From Kwoniella bestiolae CBS 10118 (Eukaryota; Basidiomycota; Tremellomycetes; Tremellales; Cryptococcaceae), in contig NC_089241.1 of NCBI RefSeq assembly GCF_000512585.2, positions 3,100,001-3,164,000 on the forward strand: a stretch of DNA of 64,000 nt, read 5' to 3'. How positions within the stretch are numbered: the first letter of the stretch is position 1; every line of letters starts with the position of its first letter. Of this stretch, positions 35,938 through 49,184 are shown piece after piece. Below the pieces are notes generated by a model that was given only the letters and a program-made list of their open reading frames with translations, did not search any database and had not been told where the DNA came from. The position numbers were made by a program, and so were the translations under genes.

Positions 35938-38529
35938 GATGGGTGATTGCTGAGAATGCGAGTATATGGAGTTGGGTTGATGATTAAGCTGATAGATAAT
36001 GTATAAATCTGTATCGCTAGTAATAACGATGTATCACACTAAAGTGCGTTGGGTTATAAAGTATCCACCATATTATACGTCACGGATTATATAGGATGAT
36101 TGAGACTATGGGATGTATAGACGCGAGAATGCTGTATGATTGTCGTTGAAAGTAGTCGATCGCACAGCGAGGAAGGAGTGGAAGGACGAGGATGATATAT
36201 GCCGAGAAATGAGGAAGAGGGTAGTCAGTTGATTAGTAAGGCGAAAGGAGCAGAATTGATCGTGAATGACGATTGATTGTTTGTGTGTCGTTGTTGTGTA
36301 TGGTAGAGTGGCGAGATGGAGGTTTTAGAACAACATTCGTTAGCTTTTGGGTTTCTCTTTATCGTAGGGGGTGGTAAGAAGAGATCGACCAGCGATGTGA
36401 TTTTGTGATTGGAAAGACCCGAAAAGAAAGATGAAGAAATGGAGATAGCAGTACAGACAGATAGACGGATGGAGGATGTAGACTGTTGACAAATGGCTCG
36501 GAACGTATAAGAGGTGCAAATCCCTTGTTCACCAAATTGGATTACCAATACCAACGCAAAAACAAAGGCTCACCTGTAATAGTATGATGTCCCGGTACGA
36601 TCTACCTCGATATATCACACAAAGGTTGTCGAGGGGTTAAAGATCGTTGATCGTTTGTTTATATATCTGTTGAATCTATGTATGCTGTATGCTATTCAAA
36701 AAGAATTGTCGATCAGTTCGAGTTTGATATACAACACGATATGACATGACAAATCAACCAAATTATGGTGATATTTCCCTTTTAACGCAATGGCACTTTA
36801 TGGGTCAAACGAACCCTCCTTTGAGCACGAATCTCACAAACGTTTATCTGACGATAGCACATTCGAGATAAGAGATCAAGATGTGTTGTACTCACGTTGT
36901 TGATGCGATGTATGTTCGAGTAGGGTGATGAAGGGGATTGTTAATTCAATCACTGTACCTCCCGTTCAATGAGCCAGAATACCCCCTTTCGCCACCTTAT
37001 AACGCGTTGTTGTTTCTCGATATGATTTGCTTCTTATATCTGGTATGAACTAATGTATTCGATTGGTGTGATATCAATTTTTGGCAAGTGCGAATGAATG
37101 ATGATGGTATGGATGAAGAATGCCAGCTGACACATATATGCCCAAATGAATTGGGATTATTAACCATGATTCCAGTACATGCACTATGGTGATTTACTAT
37201 GAAGCAGGAAAGAAAAATCGCTCATTACGAAATACTAGAGATTACTAATACGCGATTCTACCAGATTCTATTGCTATATTAGAAATATCAGATTTATAAT
37301 TAGAAATCTATCCAACTCGTCCCGCGTTCACTTGACGTTGCCAATTATTTACCACAAAGAGCATTTAATTTCGCTTGAATCCCAATTCCAGGCACAACTA
37401 GTTACGTCGTTTGGTACAGGTCAGTAGTTCGCTCTTCTCGCCTCGAGCTTGGCTGGATTCCAAAATAGATTGAGAGATGGGAAGAAATGCCGACCGGCTA
37501 CGAAAGATATCACATCGATGAGGCTGGTGTGCTCGTACTGCATTCCATTGGGTCTTGCATACGCGAGAATAGTCTAGTCGGTATAAATGATGGAGCAGAA
37601 CAGTACGCTGAAGTAGCTGATTCATCATGCTGGTGAACAGTGCACAAACTGGCATCCAGACAGACAAACCTTGTTCATTGTATGCCGGCATGAATGCAGC
37701 AGTCGCAGACAAACACCACTTTCTGGCTCTTTCTTCCAATCTTTGCTCCATGATTCGTCACTCAACTAGACTATGCATATACAAATAGACCTTGATGATG
37801 TGCACAGAAATATGTCATACCCTAGCAAACCCATAGAACACCGTCATAAATGTTATGCGGATGTGATGACGTTTAAAGTCGACTAACCAATGCATCAATG
37901 CAATTGACAGGATTGGTCGAAAATCCCTCAGCCTCACACTAATCCAATCCGGTGGAAAGGAGTGATGTGGCACCCTCTTCTTTCCTGCCACATGGAAATC
38001 ACGTGGAGCTGGAGGACGCGTTCCAGGTGGCGGAAATGTCATAAAATCAAAAACAACAACACAGCATTCCACAGTTGAAGGTTGAGAGGAGAACATTGGT
38101 GCAGCTATTCGCTCATATTTCGCTTGGCGTAGACCTGACAGAGTAAGGTAGAACGATAGATCGTTAAACCCCAGATAGACGGACAGACGAGAGACGTCAT
38201 TGACACAGCTTATCCCAAACTCTTACTACGCACGGTGTATATCCCAATAGCCACGAATCCGAAACCAAATAAATAGACACAGTCAACCATCAACCATCAA
38301 CCATCAACTCATCCTGTCCTTTACTACAAAGTAGATAATCCTTCAACTTGCTTCAACTACCACTCTACACCACCACATCAACATCTCCATTCTTAAACTT
38401 ACATCTGATATCATCTTCAACCGACTATATCGTATCGAGTGAAGATATAGCACTCTCAAACGAGTAAATATCAATACCCATAGAACAACAATCACCCAAC
38501 ATCCAACCAATACATAATACCCAGGCATA
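35938..38529. other. 2.6-kb divergent intergenic region with small uncertain ORFs
   Basis: Lies between the HAL-type kinase and the MARVEL-like gene. Minus-strand ORFs of 109 codons (36225-36554), 117 codons (37398-37751) and 93 codons (37815-38096) resemble no family I know. The last two could be joined by a donor at about 37820, but no in-frame continuation is clear. A CAACCAT repeat lies at 38284-38307. Probably a long promoter or leader, or a noncoding RNA. Confidence 0.4.
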
Positions 38530-40680
38530 ATGGAGAAGCTCAAAAACGTATTCTCCTCCTCCTCCTCATCGGCAACTGCCAAGCTCTCCAAAGCCTTCAA
38601 ATTCGACGGGAACCACAATATCCTTAGAAGGACGAATACAAATGGGCTGGGAGGGGGGAACCCATTCTTGGATGGTCCGGTCTTGGAAGAGGTATGTGAT
38701 GTTTCTTCTCTCAATGACTCTACATGAAGGGAGGTCTGTCCGATGAGCCACTGGTGTAACAGATGTGGGATCAGATATGATGATGATCATGATGATGATC
38801 GTCTGAGACATGCTTGAAACACCTACGTGAGAGAGAGGCTGACTGATATTATCTTTTAACTCATTTCCCTATAATCATCAACCCTCCGCTCCTCATCTCA
38901 ATGTTACCGTATCCATTTGAACTCAACTCTCAATCATTTCAATGACATTCTTCGATTCATCTAATGGCGATACCGATACGATCCAACAGCCTTCATTACC
39001 CAAATCCCACCTAATCATCCACGTAGTAGCCGTAAGTCTACCTCACCTTGTTCAAAACAACCCCCGCTCCTTGCTCTCTGGCCACCATGTTGTGTACTAC
39101 GTGAAGTACTAATCCCTCTCATATCTTGATATAGATCTTCTTCACTTTCCTAGCGATATGCACCACCGGCGCTGTAGCGGGGTTCCAGGCGAAATGGGTC
39201 GGAGTGTGTGAGTAACAATCAACACCTTCCCCTCAAATCTGGCGTACTACGCCATTTGAGTATGCTGGATGGGCTCGTACTGATCATACATATGTGTATC
39301 GTCTAGCCGGAGGAACGGGATTTGTACTTTTCCTACTTCTTCTCTCCTTCATCTTGTCGGTCTTCTTATTGGTAGTTCCCATCGTATATGATCGGTAAGT
39401 CCAATCCCGTATCTCAACTGCACTCTTCTCTACGAGTCCCGAGGAGACATTGCTGATTTTACTTCTGTTCGGTATGTACAGATGGGATAGGTTGAAGAGA
39501 CCCGCACAGTTCCTGAATCAAACCAGATCAACATTCATCTTACATGCCTTTGGGACTTTTTTGATGTTGTTATCTGCTTTTATCGTTACTATAAGTGGTG
39601 AGTCCGTCCTAACTTGCAGAATCACCCATAAGTCGCATGGCTATTTTCCATCCTTGCTTTCTCTATTGTTCGATTATTCTGGCATGCGATCAGAGCTGAT
39701 ATCTGTGACGAACAGCATGGACATCAAAAGGGTGCAAGAACCCGGACGACGATCCCAATGCAGATCTGGGAGACGATTTCAAGGATGGTCTCAAGGATTG
39801 GTGCACAACCAAGAAGGCTTCTGCTATATTCGATTGGTTCTCTTTTGGTGAGTTGTTCAACGGATCATCAATCACATCCAAACCTAATCCAAAATTGATT
39901 ACCATTGGGCCTGTTCGATCCTCCTCCTGTGAATGTCAGTACTGACGATCCGTCTTCTTACTTTACCCCTCGTACAGGCGCATGGGCAGCTCTCCTTGTC
40001 CTGACAGCCCTGGTCTTCCGCAACGAACGCCAATCCAACCGCCGACGTGAACCCGCATTCCTCCCTCCCGCCGAATCCAACGGAATTTCATACGCCAACA
40101 TCCTCTCAGAAGACGACGAGCGATACGCCGACAAAGGTGAAGATCAAACCCCTACAACAGCCTCCAACGGCTATGGCCATTCCAGGCCCACCGCTGCTCC
40201 TGCAGCTCACGACGGTGCGAATGCCCTGAGTAGACCCAGTGTGGATGCGTATGGGGCTTTCGATGGGGATATGCCTGGAGGAGCAGGTGGGCAGAGTCAA
40301 CGACCTGTGTTGGAGAGTCATGGATCGGGGCAGAGCAGGACGATGCAGTTGGCTTATACTGATCCTTGTGAGTGTGCTTGGCCGTATCTCATCCCTGTTC
40401 TTACTTTTCCTGATATCATTATCTTTTTCTCATCGAAAAATCATGTCCTCTATCATATAACACCGTTGGAATGTGATATGTGGACGCAGTCAGGTATAAA
40501 GGGATGATGAAATTATGCTGATATCCCACTTCTGATCAAACAGACGCCCAAATCAGAGCATCACTCATGAGTCCCACGTCCTCTCAACCTGGTTATCCTG
40601 CGCAACAACAGCAACAACCTCAACAGCTATATGGGAATGGCGGATTACCCAACCCACCTTCGTATGGGGGATACCGATAG
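38530..40680 (+). CDS. four-helix MARVEL-like membrane protein with C-terminal PPxY
   Basis: Predicted tetraspanning membrane protein. The start MEKLKNVFSSSSSSATAKLS leads to an exon ending GPVLEE, then after a roughly 300-nt intron the helices LIIHVVAIFFTFLAICTTGA, GTGFVLFLLLLSFILSVFLL, STFILHAFGTFLMLLSAFIV and WAALLVLTALVF. A Cys-containing loop lies between helices 3 and 4 (KGCKNPDDDP, DWCTTKK). The cytosolic tail is long, polar and Gln-rich and ends NPPSYGGYR, containing the PPxY motif PPSY. The topology fits MARVEL-type fungal membrane-organiser proteins; no specific function can be assigned. Two more distant proteins of similar layout lie at 53336 and 57837. Confidence 0.75.
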
Positions 40681-41082
40681 ATCGGGGAAGGGAGAGTGTA
40701 GAACATATACACGTGGATAGAGTCAGGCTTACGTTTGAACTGACGTGTAACGAAATGATACGAGTTTTATGATTATACCCTACCCAACCCTGATGGACAG
40801 TCGTTTCCTTGTGAATAGGTGATAGGTAGATGGGAATGTTACATAGATAGTATAGTGTATCGAGATGGATGTATCTTGTATATTCTATTTGCCATATCCT
40901 TTGTAAGCGCGCATAGAACAGTCCGTCGTCTGGACAACATGGAGATGAGAGCCCGGAAGAGAGATAAACATAATATACTTTCATTTTCATTGCATGACTA
41001 CTCGGTTAAAGCTACATGATTAATTACTACTTCTCCTCCATTGTTTGCCTTCGTACCCAATATCAATGATCAAGCTTGGACC
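40681..41082. other. convergent 3' intergenic region
   Basis: Lies between the MARVEL-like and LEA-like stops. No gene seen. Confidence 0.5.
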
Positions 41083-41684
41083 CTAGACCCTCTTGTTAAT
41101 CTCATCAGCAGCGTCCCTGGCCTTTCCAGCAGCCGATCCAAGAGCCTGATTGGCATTTTGTCGGGCGGATTCGGCGGTCTCCTTGGCTGATTGGGAGGCT
41201 TGGGAGGCTTTGGAATCTATCTCAGATTGGGTCGGGGTCTTGGCGTCTGCGACGAGGGCGTGGTGAAGTAATCAGTAATGGAACTTGTGTTTGCGAGATA
41301 CACGGTGAGGCGGGAAGGAACGTATACTCACTGACGGTGTCTTTGGCGGATTCGCTGGCGTGTTGGGCGGACTCGAGGCCTGATGCGAGTGTTTGGCCGA
41401 CTTTCTTGTTGACCTATGATCACAAAGATATCAAGTCAGCGAGACTGCCCTTATGTATGATGTACGATAGAAGCATAAGGATAGAGGTATATCCTTTCAT
41501 GGCGAGTCACATCGCACTACGGTGTAATAGATTGAAAGAGGACGGACGTAAAACTCACAGCATCGGCAGCATCCTTGACACTCTCGGTAAGAGTCTTAGA
41601 CCTGATAGCAGAGGTTGACAAAGCCCGGTAGGAGATTCGAGAGGTAGTGAGAGGGAGAGTGGTGGTGGCTCTGAGGAATGACAT
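41083..41684 (-). CDS. small mitochondrial LEA-like helical protein
   Basis: A protein of about 125 residues in three exons. The N-terminus MSFLRATTTLPLTTSRISYR, followed by ALSTSAIRSK, is a typical mitochondrial targeting sequence (Arg/Ser/Thr-rich, no acids). The rest is an amphipathic Ala/Ser/Lys/Gln-rich helix: TLTESVKDAADAVNKKVGQT, SGLESAQHASESAKDTVKDA, SQSAKETAESARQNANQALG, ending KARDAADEINKRV. This resembles group 3 LEA or apolipoprotein-like stress proteins that protect membranes during drying. Function is inferred from composition only. Divergent from the TMEM205-like gene. Confidence 0.8.
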
Positions 41685-42295
41685 TGTTGGTGTTGGTATA
41701 TGTGTAGGTGTTGATATGTATTGGTTAAACTGTGCTTTGTGATTGAGCTGAAAAAGAAGGAAGTAGAAGAAGTGAGTCTTATGATATTCGTTAGTTATAA
41801 CTTCTATTTTGGAGCAGAGCAAGCACGTATACGACACCTTTCGGTTATTCACAGGGAGTAGGGAGTGACGTGACCTCATTCATCATCATTACTCATTTCT
41901 CATCCTCCATGCTGCTACTTTCTCACGATACAGCCAATCCCATTCTCATTTCCAGCACTGAGCCTAACTTGCATTCCTATCCCATGGTCTGGTCCATCCT
42001 GCTGTAAGCTGATAGATACCTGGGAATTACTCAATCTCCATTCGACCATTCATTCCGTCATTTGTTAAACTGAAGTGACGTCATTCCCTGAATCCAGCCA
42101 GTTGAACTGCAAGAAGAGTAAACTGGGTCCATCAAATAATCTCAACCTTTGCACTGTAGTAGAACGTGCCGTGTCGTGTCGTCGTTACTAGTCACTCTGA
42201 CCAGTCAGATCCTTCCTTCTCATACTTGATCATCCCATCTCTATTTCCTTCTCTCTACTTACTCATACATCTGCATCAAACAACCACGCACCACA
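41685..42295. promoter_or_regulatory. divergent promoter region, LEA-like / TMEM205-like
   Basis: A stretch of 611 bp between divergent starts, with CT-rich leaders near both. No specific site recognised. Confidence 0.45.
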
Positions 42296-43350
42296 ATGGC
42301 AATCTTCCAAAGCGCACTCGCGCCATTCACCGTTAAAGGGTTCTACCTCATCACTTGGGGTACTGCGCTGGGTACCAACGTCTGGAACACTGTTGTGAGT
42401 GTGATCGGCCATCTGGAAATGGGTTTATGCTGATGTGTGATTGTCTTGCTCTTGCTCTTCTCAACCGTTTATCATTGATTTGGCAATACGCTATTCATCT
42501 GGCGATCTTCTCTTGCTCCTATTGGATAATGATCTTTCGACTCGATCCATTTCAACCTCATATGGCGATCATCGACCAACAAATCCGCTCTTGCTCTTCT
42601 CAACCCTACACTACCTTGTTTCCTGATCATCTACATACGCGACCCCGCCCGCCCACCACAGTCAGGCTACAGGACCTACAAGACCCTCCCCCGTCAAACC
42701 TTCGGTACCCTCCAATCCCGACTCCAACCCCTCTATTTCACTTTTTCATCCCTCGCCACCTCGACCCTCCTCTTCACTCACTATTGGTTCCACCCCGGAC
42801 TCATCTCCTCCCCGAGAGTCCCACCGCACCACACCTCTTCTCCTGAGGGTCAACAGGCTCTGATGATCATCGCCTCGCTTGTTCCTCAATTACTCAACTT
42901 GCTTGTGGTATCTCCTCTTGCTAGTGATGTCATGTTTGAACGACATAGGCAAGAGAGGGTTGAGGGTAAGGAGTACGATGAACCTAACGTGAGTGTTGTC
43001 TAGCTATACACTATTTGAATCCTCGGATTTCCTCAACTTTCCAGTCTCTGGCTTTATACATTTTCGTCTTATTCTTGTTCCTCGTGTGAATTCATTCAAT
43101 CTCTGTTGTTTCTCTGTGATTTCTGCCCGTTCCGATAACTCCGTCCTTGAACACGATCACTCCTCTACACCGCATCGTTTTTCCACAAAAGACCAATACT
43201 GATTTTTTTGATTTTTTGCTGATCTGCCAGGTCTCCGAAACCCTCCAAAAGCTCAACAAGAAATTCTCAATCTACCACGGTATCGCCTCGGCCCTCAACA
43301 CCATCTCGTTCTTGGGTTTGGCCGGTCTCGGTTTGGCAGTGAGCATGTAA
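42296..43350 (+). CDS. TMEM205-like (DUF4149) membrane protein
   Basis: Small integral membrane protein of unknown biochemical role. The start MAIFQSALAPFTVKGFYLIT continues WGTALGTNVWNTV. After an intron of about 270 nt come YRTYKTLPRQTFGTLQSRLQ and PLYFTFSSLATSTLLFTHYW, the family's conserved Leu-Pro-Arg-Gln-Phe-Gly core. LMIIASLVPQLLNLLVVSPL and ASDVMFERHRQERVEGKEYD follow, and the last exon encodes LQKLNKKFSIYHGIASALNT plus a final helix. The first intron contains two copies of a CTTGCTCTTCTCAACC segment. Confidence 0.87.
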
Positions 43351-44023
43351 GGTTATGAGAGTAGCTATTCTATTCGATACAAATTGAAAGCAGGAGCGTA
43401 AGAACGATAGTAGTTTGTTGTCATGGAAAGGGGACGGGAAGGTGGGAAAGAAGAAGAAGAAGTAGAAGTAAGGGAATACGGAAAAGGTTGAATATTGATT
43501 CACTTTACTTTAGTATTTATCATCTCTATTATGTTTCGTCTATTGTCAATCTATCAAGATATATATGCAAAGATCATATCGCCTATCTCAGTGCTAGTCT
43601 GACTTAGTCGGCTTACTTGGCGCACAAGATCCTGACAAATGAAATCAATTGCCATGAGCATAGTCTCGCGATTCCATCTACAGCAGCAGGTGTAACTCGA
43701 CGTTTTGGGAAAAACGAAAGATCACTTTCAAGAAATACATTACATTCTATTGTTCATCATACCATGTATCCCTATGTCAAAACTATCACACAACAAATTA
43801 CAAGGTATCACACTAAATATTATTCAATCAAGACCAAAGAGGAAAGGGTAAATTGATAATTGAAAACTCGGCTAAGAATTGATTATTTTCCTTAAATGTA
43901 TTCCGATATGATACATACAAAGAGATAGGTATCTTCACATAAACGACGAAAACGAAAAGACGAAAGAAGGGAATGTATCTCTGCGCATTAGCACGATTAC
44001 TGCTCATCTGGTAATAACCCACC
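43351..44023. other. convergent 3' intergenic region
   Basis: About 670 bp between convergent stops. No supported gene. Confidence 0.45.
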
Positions 44024-47000
44024 TTATGACCTTCCCGTCTCACCCGTTCCGGCAGTGGTGGCTGTCCCAGCAGGTGGCAGCGGAGGCGGGATAGGTGATG
44101 TAGACTTCGTAGGTGCACTATTTCCCGTTCCCAAGGTCGTAGATTGCGCGGAATTGGGAGACGAGGAATTCGCATTTACGGTACCATTCGAATTTGGATA
44201 ATTCAATGGCGTGGCTAATGATTATAACAACGACATATCAGCCTTATCCTCAACCACGATTAAACCACCTGATGATCGATCGTGTTTACAGGCAAAATGG
44301 AAAAGGAACTCCTAACTCACCTCGTCGCATCACACCCCTATTCACACCCATACCCATCCCACCCAATCCTATGCCCATCCCAAATAACCCATTGCCAGGC
44401 GGGGCAGTCGAACTCGCAAGGTAGTCGGCTAGGCTAGCGAACCGACTTGGGAAATCCGGTCGGTCCCTCGCGTGAGGATTTGGGGGTATTCCAGATCCAG
44501 GTATGTGGTTTGGATGTACAGCGCTGGTACTAGTGGGATTGGAATTCGATCGAGGTGGTTGACCGACTATACTGGACGTTGGGGGGGTAGGTTGAGCAGA
44601 TCCAGTCGAGTTGGAACGTATTGGTCCATTGCTCTCGTTGGCGATCGAAGATATGGGGGGCGATTTCTTTACTGCTCCCACTCCTGCTGAATTGGGTCTG
44701 GCAGTAGTATTAGGCGGTGGGGCGTTCGCAGGTGGAGGTGCAGGATTATTCGATATGGTAGGTGTACCCAATGAACTAGGTGTCTTGGGCGAACTTCCGT
44801 TGCCATCTCTCTTGGTATTCCCATTGATCCCCCTACTCCACAGACCAATAGGACTCAGCGGTTCTTCCTCAGGCGATTTGACTTTCTGTATAGTTGATTC
44901 TCGTCGCGGTCCACCGGTGAAGAAATCCGATGTGGTCGGTACTGTTCTTCCCTCTCGCCGCTGGACGGGTTGGTTCTGCTGTGTGGATGTCGGCTGCTGA
45001 GGCGGCTGGTATGCTTTGGAATTGGCGTTGTTGGCTATTCGAGGTGGATAGTTGGTATGGGCCTGAGGCTGTTGTTGAGGCAGGGCAGGGGCAGGATTAT
45101 GTCGAGGCTGTTGATGGGTTTCGTGCGACTGCTGCTGTGTTTGAGGATAGGAGTATATCGTTGCACCTCCGTTGACGGGCTGGGACGACGGCCCCGCTAC
45201 ATTGTATTGGGGAGCGAATATTGCTGGAGAGGCATTCCGGGTGGGCTGTACCTGACGTCGGCTGTGCTGCTACGATCGTCAATCATTGTCAGCATTCCAT
45301 CGCGTACTGAACAATTCCCGTGAAGCACAATAACAAGAAGAAAGCGTTGAGATGGTTGCTATAGACACACTACACTTACCTCCATCAAATCCAAATCATG
45401 ATTCCCCTCCTCCCTACTCAACTGACCAGGCGTAGCTCCCGCAGACCAATCGAAAGCCCTAATCGTCGAGGATTGCCCAACTTTAGGTACAGGTTTGACT
45501 AATTAGCAGCATGCAATCCATCAGCTACCCTCCGCATGAATTACACTATGTTAGCTGAACGCTCGGCATACCTATACGAGGAGTTTCAATCTCATTTTTC
45601 TCCCTAGCCAATCTCCGTCTTTTGGACCAAGTATGCTCGAATTCATCCCAATGTAATCTATCTCTGTCTTCCTGTATATTCGAATGACAAGCCCATCAGC
45701 GAACCGAGATTTAGAAACTTGAGGTGTGACAGAACAGGCTTACAGTCCAAGAAGACCATATCAGATGTTGCTCAGCCTCCCTGACCCTCTTCAGTTCTCC
45801 CAGAGTCTGCTGATGCCTACGCGAGGCGACCTCATGCAATTTCTCACGTCTATCGCTCAAGGTCTTGTATAGGTATTTCAGGGCGGGGTGAGTACCTGCG
45901 ACATCGCAAAGAGAAATCAGCTACTGCCGTCTCCGCGAGCGAATGAGGAGCGTGTTGACGTACCATTTAAGATCATCTCTTCTTCTGCAGCAGCTTCCTC
46001 CATCCTTTCGATATACAGCCTATCTCTCAATGCAGCGAATTTCAATTCTAGCATTACCAATGAGCGCATGGAGGCTGAAGTAGGAGGAGGTGCATGGGTG
46101 GAATGTCCCCCTTTGCCGTGGGAAGGTACGGTCAGATATGCTGGGGAGTCTACCATCACATCCAGAATCAGTCGAGGATCGCATACGCAAAGTGAGCAGG
46201 AGACCGTGAAGGGACAAGAACCTACCAGCAGCTTCATGATCATGCTCATGCTCATTGTCCTCGGCCTCTTCCTGCTCTTGCTGGTCTACCGCCTCTCCCT
46301 CGCCCTCTTCCTCAACTTCAACAGCATCGTCCTTCTCCTCCCCATCTTCCTCCTCCGGGTTCTCAACTTGCACTTCGATCTCGACTGTAGGTTCCACATC
46401 GACCTCATCCTCGTCAATGACAATTTTCTCGCCCATTTCTTTCTCTTCTTCTACTTCTTCCTCTTCAGGCTCCTCTTCAGCCGGAGTAGGATTTTCCGTC
46501 GATTCCTCTTGACCTGTTTCCTTGCCTTCATCTTGACTGATGTATTCCTGTTCCAACTCTTCATTCATTCCATTATTTATAGCTTTGAGATCTTCTAATG
46601 TATGTTCAGACTGATCGAGATTGGTAGGTTCGGCTCTCATCGTTATATCCCCATCTCCCTCTTCTTCTTCTTCTTCTTCTTCCTCCTCCTCCTCTTCTTC
46701 GTCTTCAGATTTATCCTGAATGTTCTCGACATGCGGTGGGTTAAGCTTGAGAGTGATCTTGGGCGATAATTGCGGAGAGGACAATATGGATTTATCGCTC
46801 GGTGGAGGTGTCAAGGAAGCTGTAGAAGCCTGCGAGCTTCCTCTAGTGGATCTATGGGTAGACCAACATCAGCATTACTAGATCTACTAACATCCTTCAT
46901 TCCCAGGACATGTTCAACGTATACCAAGAGTAGACTTACCTCGAATCATCGAATATAGGCTGCCTAATAGCTCCTATCTGATTATTCCCCCTTCCCTCTT

Positions 47001-47298
47001 CTTCTTCCTGCTCTTCCTCTTCTTCAGTGAGCTCACTATCCTCATCCCCCATTTCCTGGGCATCGTCGTCCTCCTCCTCGTCATCTGTAAGAGGCAAGGT
47101 CGAGCTCGTAGCTGGACTTCGACCTTCCAAGTCTACGGGTAGGTCATTCGCTCGAGCGATAGACGTCGGGGAAGATAGGGGAGAAGAAGTTTTCCGACCT
47201 GCCGGGACCTCCTGCTGGGATGGTACAGCTGGTTCTAGTGCTGGCGATAGGGAGGGGGAGCGCTGAGGGGGCAAGGGAGGTGGGGAGGTGAGTGACAT
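44024..47298 (-). CDS. Sds3/Dep1-family protein (Rpd3L-type corepressor subunit)
   Basis: Predicted structural subunit of an Rpd3-type histone deacetylase complex. The start MSLTSPPPLPPQRSPSLSPA is followed by very acidic regions, including a 14-residue glutamate run encoded near 46655-46700. The Sds3-like core (about 46100-45600) reads LELKFAALRDRLYIERMEEA, AAEEEMILNGTHPALKYLYK, TLSDRREKLHEVASRRHQQT and AEQHLIWSSWTEDRDRLHWD, then a basic SKRRRLARE. The C-terminal half is Pro/Ser/Gln/Asn-rich low complexity ending TAGTGETGRS. The long acidic N-terminus is more like Dep1 than Sds3. The RPD3-class deacetylase is in the same window. Confidence 0.82.
46655..46701. repeat. TCT/TCC trinucleotide tract (poly-Glu coding)
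   Basis: Imperfect trinucleotide run that codes for consecutive glutamates in the Sds3/Dep1-family protein on the minus strand. Confidence 0.85.
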
Positions 47299-47919
47299 GA
47301 TGAATGACGCGCCGGCTGGCTAAGGAAGTGGAATGATCGGATGGGCGGAGCTTGAGCTGGGGGGTTTATCTCAGCCTGTCAGCTGGGTTGTTTGGATTGG
47401 TGTCGTTATTGGCCAGTTTGTGATGAGCTGTGAAAGTGACTGTATGGATGAGAATGATGGAATGGATTATGGGTTATGGGTTGTGATTATAGCAAGCAGG
47501 AGCGATGAGGAGGATAGTTGTCATGAACCGGGATTACCATCACCAATATCAATATCCCATCCACCATACTTGATACTGGACCAACAAAAACGTCACAACA
47601 CCTTAAGCGTTACTTCCGATTTCAACGGCGGATCTTATTCTCGTATCCCATCTAGCAGAACCTTATAAACACGCTAATGACCCCACGATACCATGAGAGA
47701 ACCACGTGTCAGATATGTGGCGATCCGACCACCAATATAGTTTCTATGGTGAAGGTCTAGGTTCAAAGGTCGAATGCATGTCACACATCTAAGAATACAA
47801 TATATCTGGTCGGTAAACATCTCTTCCATTCGCAGATGTCATTGAGGAGAGCTACGAAACTATCCAAACGATAAGTTCGGGATGACAAAGAAAGGGAGAA
47901 GGCAGGGTTGATGTTTTGT
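47299..47919. other. intergenic region upstream of the Sds3-family gene
   Basis: About 620 bp. It holds one CACGTG E-box at 47703-47708. The ORF at 47333-47668 has no recognisable content. Confidence 0.4.
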
Positions 47920-48898
47920 CTAGTCTCCTCGTAATTTCTGGACTCGCTTGAGGACAGAGTCTTTCGCGGGGTCTATTGAGAGAGGGCAGAACAGTCAGCG
48001 ATCCATTACAGAAATAACAGCTCGATCTCATGCCAGCATCTGTGCTTTCGAATATCTCTGCACCCCTCTCGCCCCAAATTGATAACAGTTAAGGCTCCTT
48101 CTACGTTTCCGCTTCCAGGTGATCTCCCACAAATCGAATCGATTTGCTCTCTTCCACCTTCAGCTCCGTCGCGGTGGTTCTTTTTGTATCATTCTTAGTC
48201 CATCCCTTTGGCTGGTTCACTCGAGTCCGAGAGTAGCCTTAACCCATCGTGCCGCTTCCTTTCCCCTCCCGCACCGTTGCAATACGTTTCAAAACAAGAG
48301 CAGTAAACTCACCATAAGGATGCTCCTTACTGGGAATCTCCAACAAAGCAGGGAACGCAGCCTGGTACCTATCTACAGTGGGCCTTATCTTCTCGGCGAT
48401 CTATACACCATTCGAACACTCATCAATCAGCTCGTTCTAAGCTGCATAAACCAAGAGGTGGTCGGCATAGCAGAGGTGATCTGGAGTAAGAGCAACTCAC
48501 GTGCTGGTTGATAAGTAAGATAGCAACATCTTTACGTTCTGTGAAATCTTGGAAAGCAGATTCGATGACGCTTGTTTGGGTTTCTGCGATCAAAGGTACA
48601 ATTAGTTATATGCCTTATTACCCACCACATATGACCAACGGGTAATGGTGTATTGAGTAAGTTGAGGAGAGGTAAGCTCACTGGCATCTACAATCAGAAA
48701 GTTCTTCTTCTGATTCTGATCTACATGGCCTATACCCGCTAATAACAAGCCAGTCACAGAGTCCTATTGAATTGACATCAGATTAGACGATGTGCTCTTC
48801 CTATCGATATGGATAAAAGTGGACTATAAGATACCTACCTCGTCTCCTATCACCGCTAACAGGTTTCTATCTTTCGGGTTGCTCGTCGTAGCTGCCAT
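47920..48898 (-). CDS. VMA7: V-type ATPase subunit F (VMA7)
   Basis: Subunit F of the V1 sector, part of the central rotor stalk of the vacuolar proton pump. Exons join as MAATTSNPKDRNLLAVIGDE, DSVTGLLLAGIGHVDQNQKK, NFLIVDAKTQTSVIESAFQD, FTERKDVAILLINQHIAEKI and RPTVDRYQAAFPALLEIPSK, ending DSVLKRVQKLRGD. The GLLLAG..H segment and the ILLI-Q-IAE motif are diagnostic. The length (about 121 residues) is normal. It shares a 286-bp divergent promoter with MED5. Confidence 0.95.
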
Positions 48899-49184
48899 GT
48901 TGTTGAAGATGAGGTGATGGTATAATCGAGGTATATGCAGAAAAGAAAGGAGATATACACAGATGACGATACAAGTTCAACTAGGTCTTAGCTTGAACAG
49001 CGTACTCGTGATCTCGGAGAAAGCGGTGATCTCCGCTAGCTAAAGTGGAAGTGCGGGGCAATCCTCAGACCTCATCCCTTCGTATCCTGTACATTACGAG
49101 CATTGTTACACTTTCACATTTCCACTCATACTTGAAAATCAGCGATACACTCAGTCATTAGCGATCAACAGTGGGGAAGATACA
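48899..49184. promoter_or_regulatory. short divergent promoter, VMA7 / MED5
   Basis: A stretch of 286 bp separates the two ATGs, so initiation elements must overlap or be closely spaced. No specific site recognised. Confidence 0.5.

Noticed and set aside
38777..38800. GATGATCATGATGATGATC palindromic stretch as a possible protein-binding site
   Set aside because: Lies inside the roughly 300-nt first intron of the MARVEL-like gene and looks like a simple GAT repeat.
45888..46598. Plus-strand ORF of 236 codons, hydrophobic
   Set aside because: Antisense of a glutamate-rich exon; GAG/GAA codons read as Leu/Phe/Ser on the other strand, giving a false membrane-like protein.
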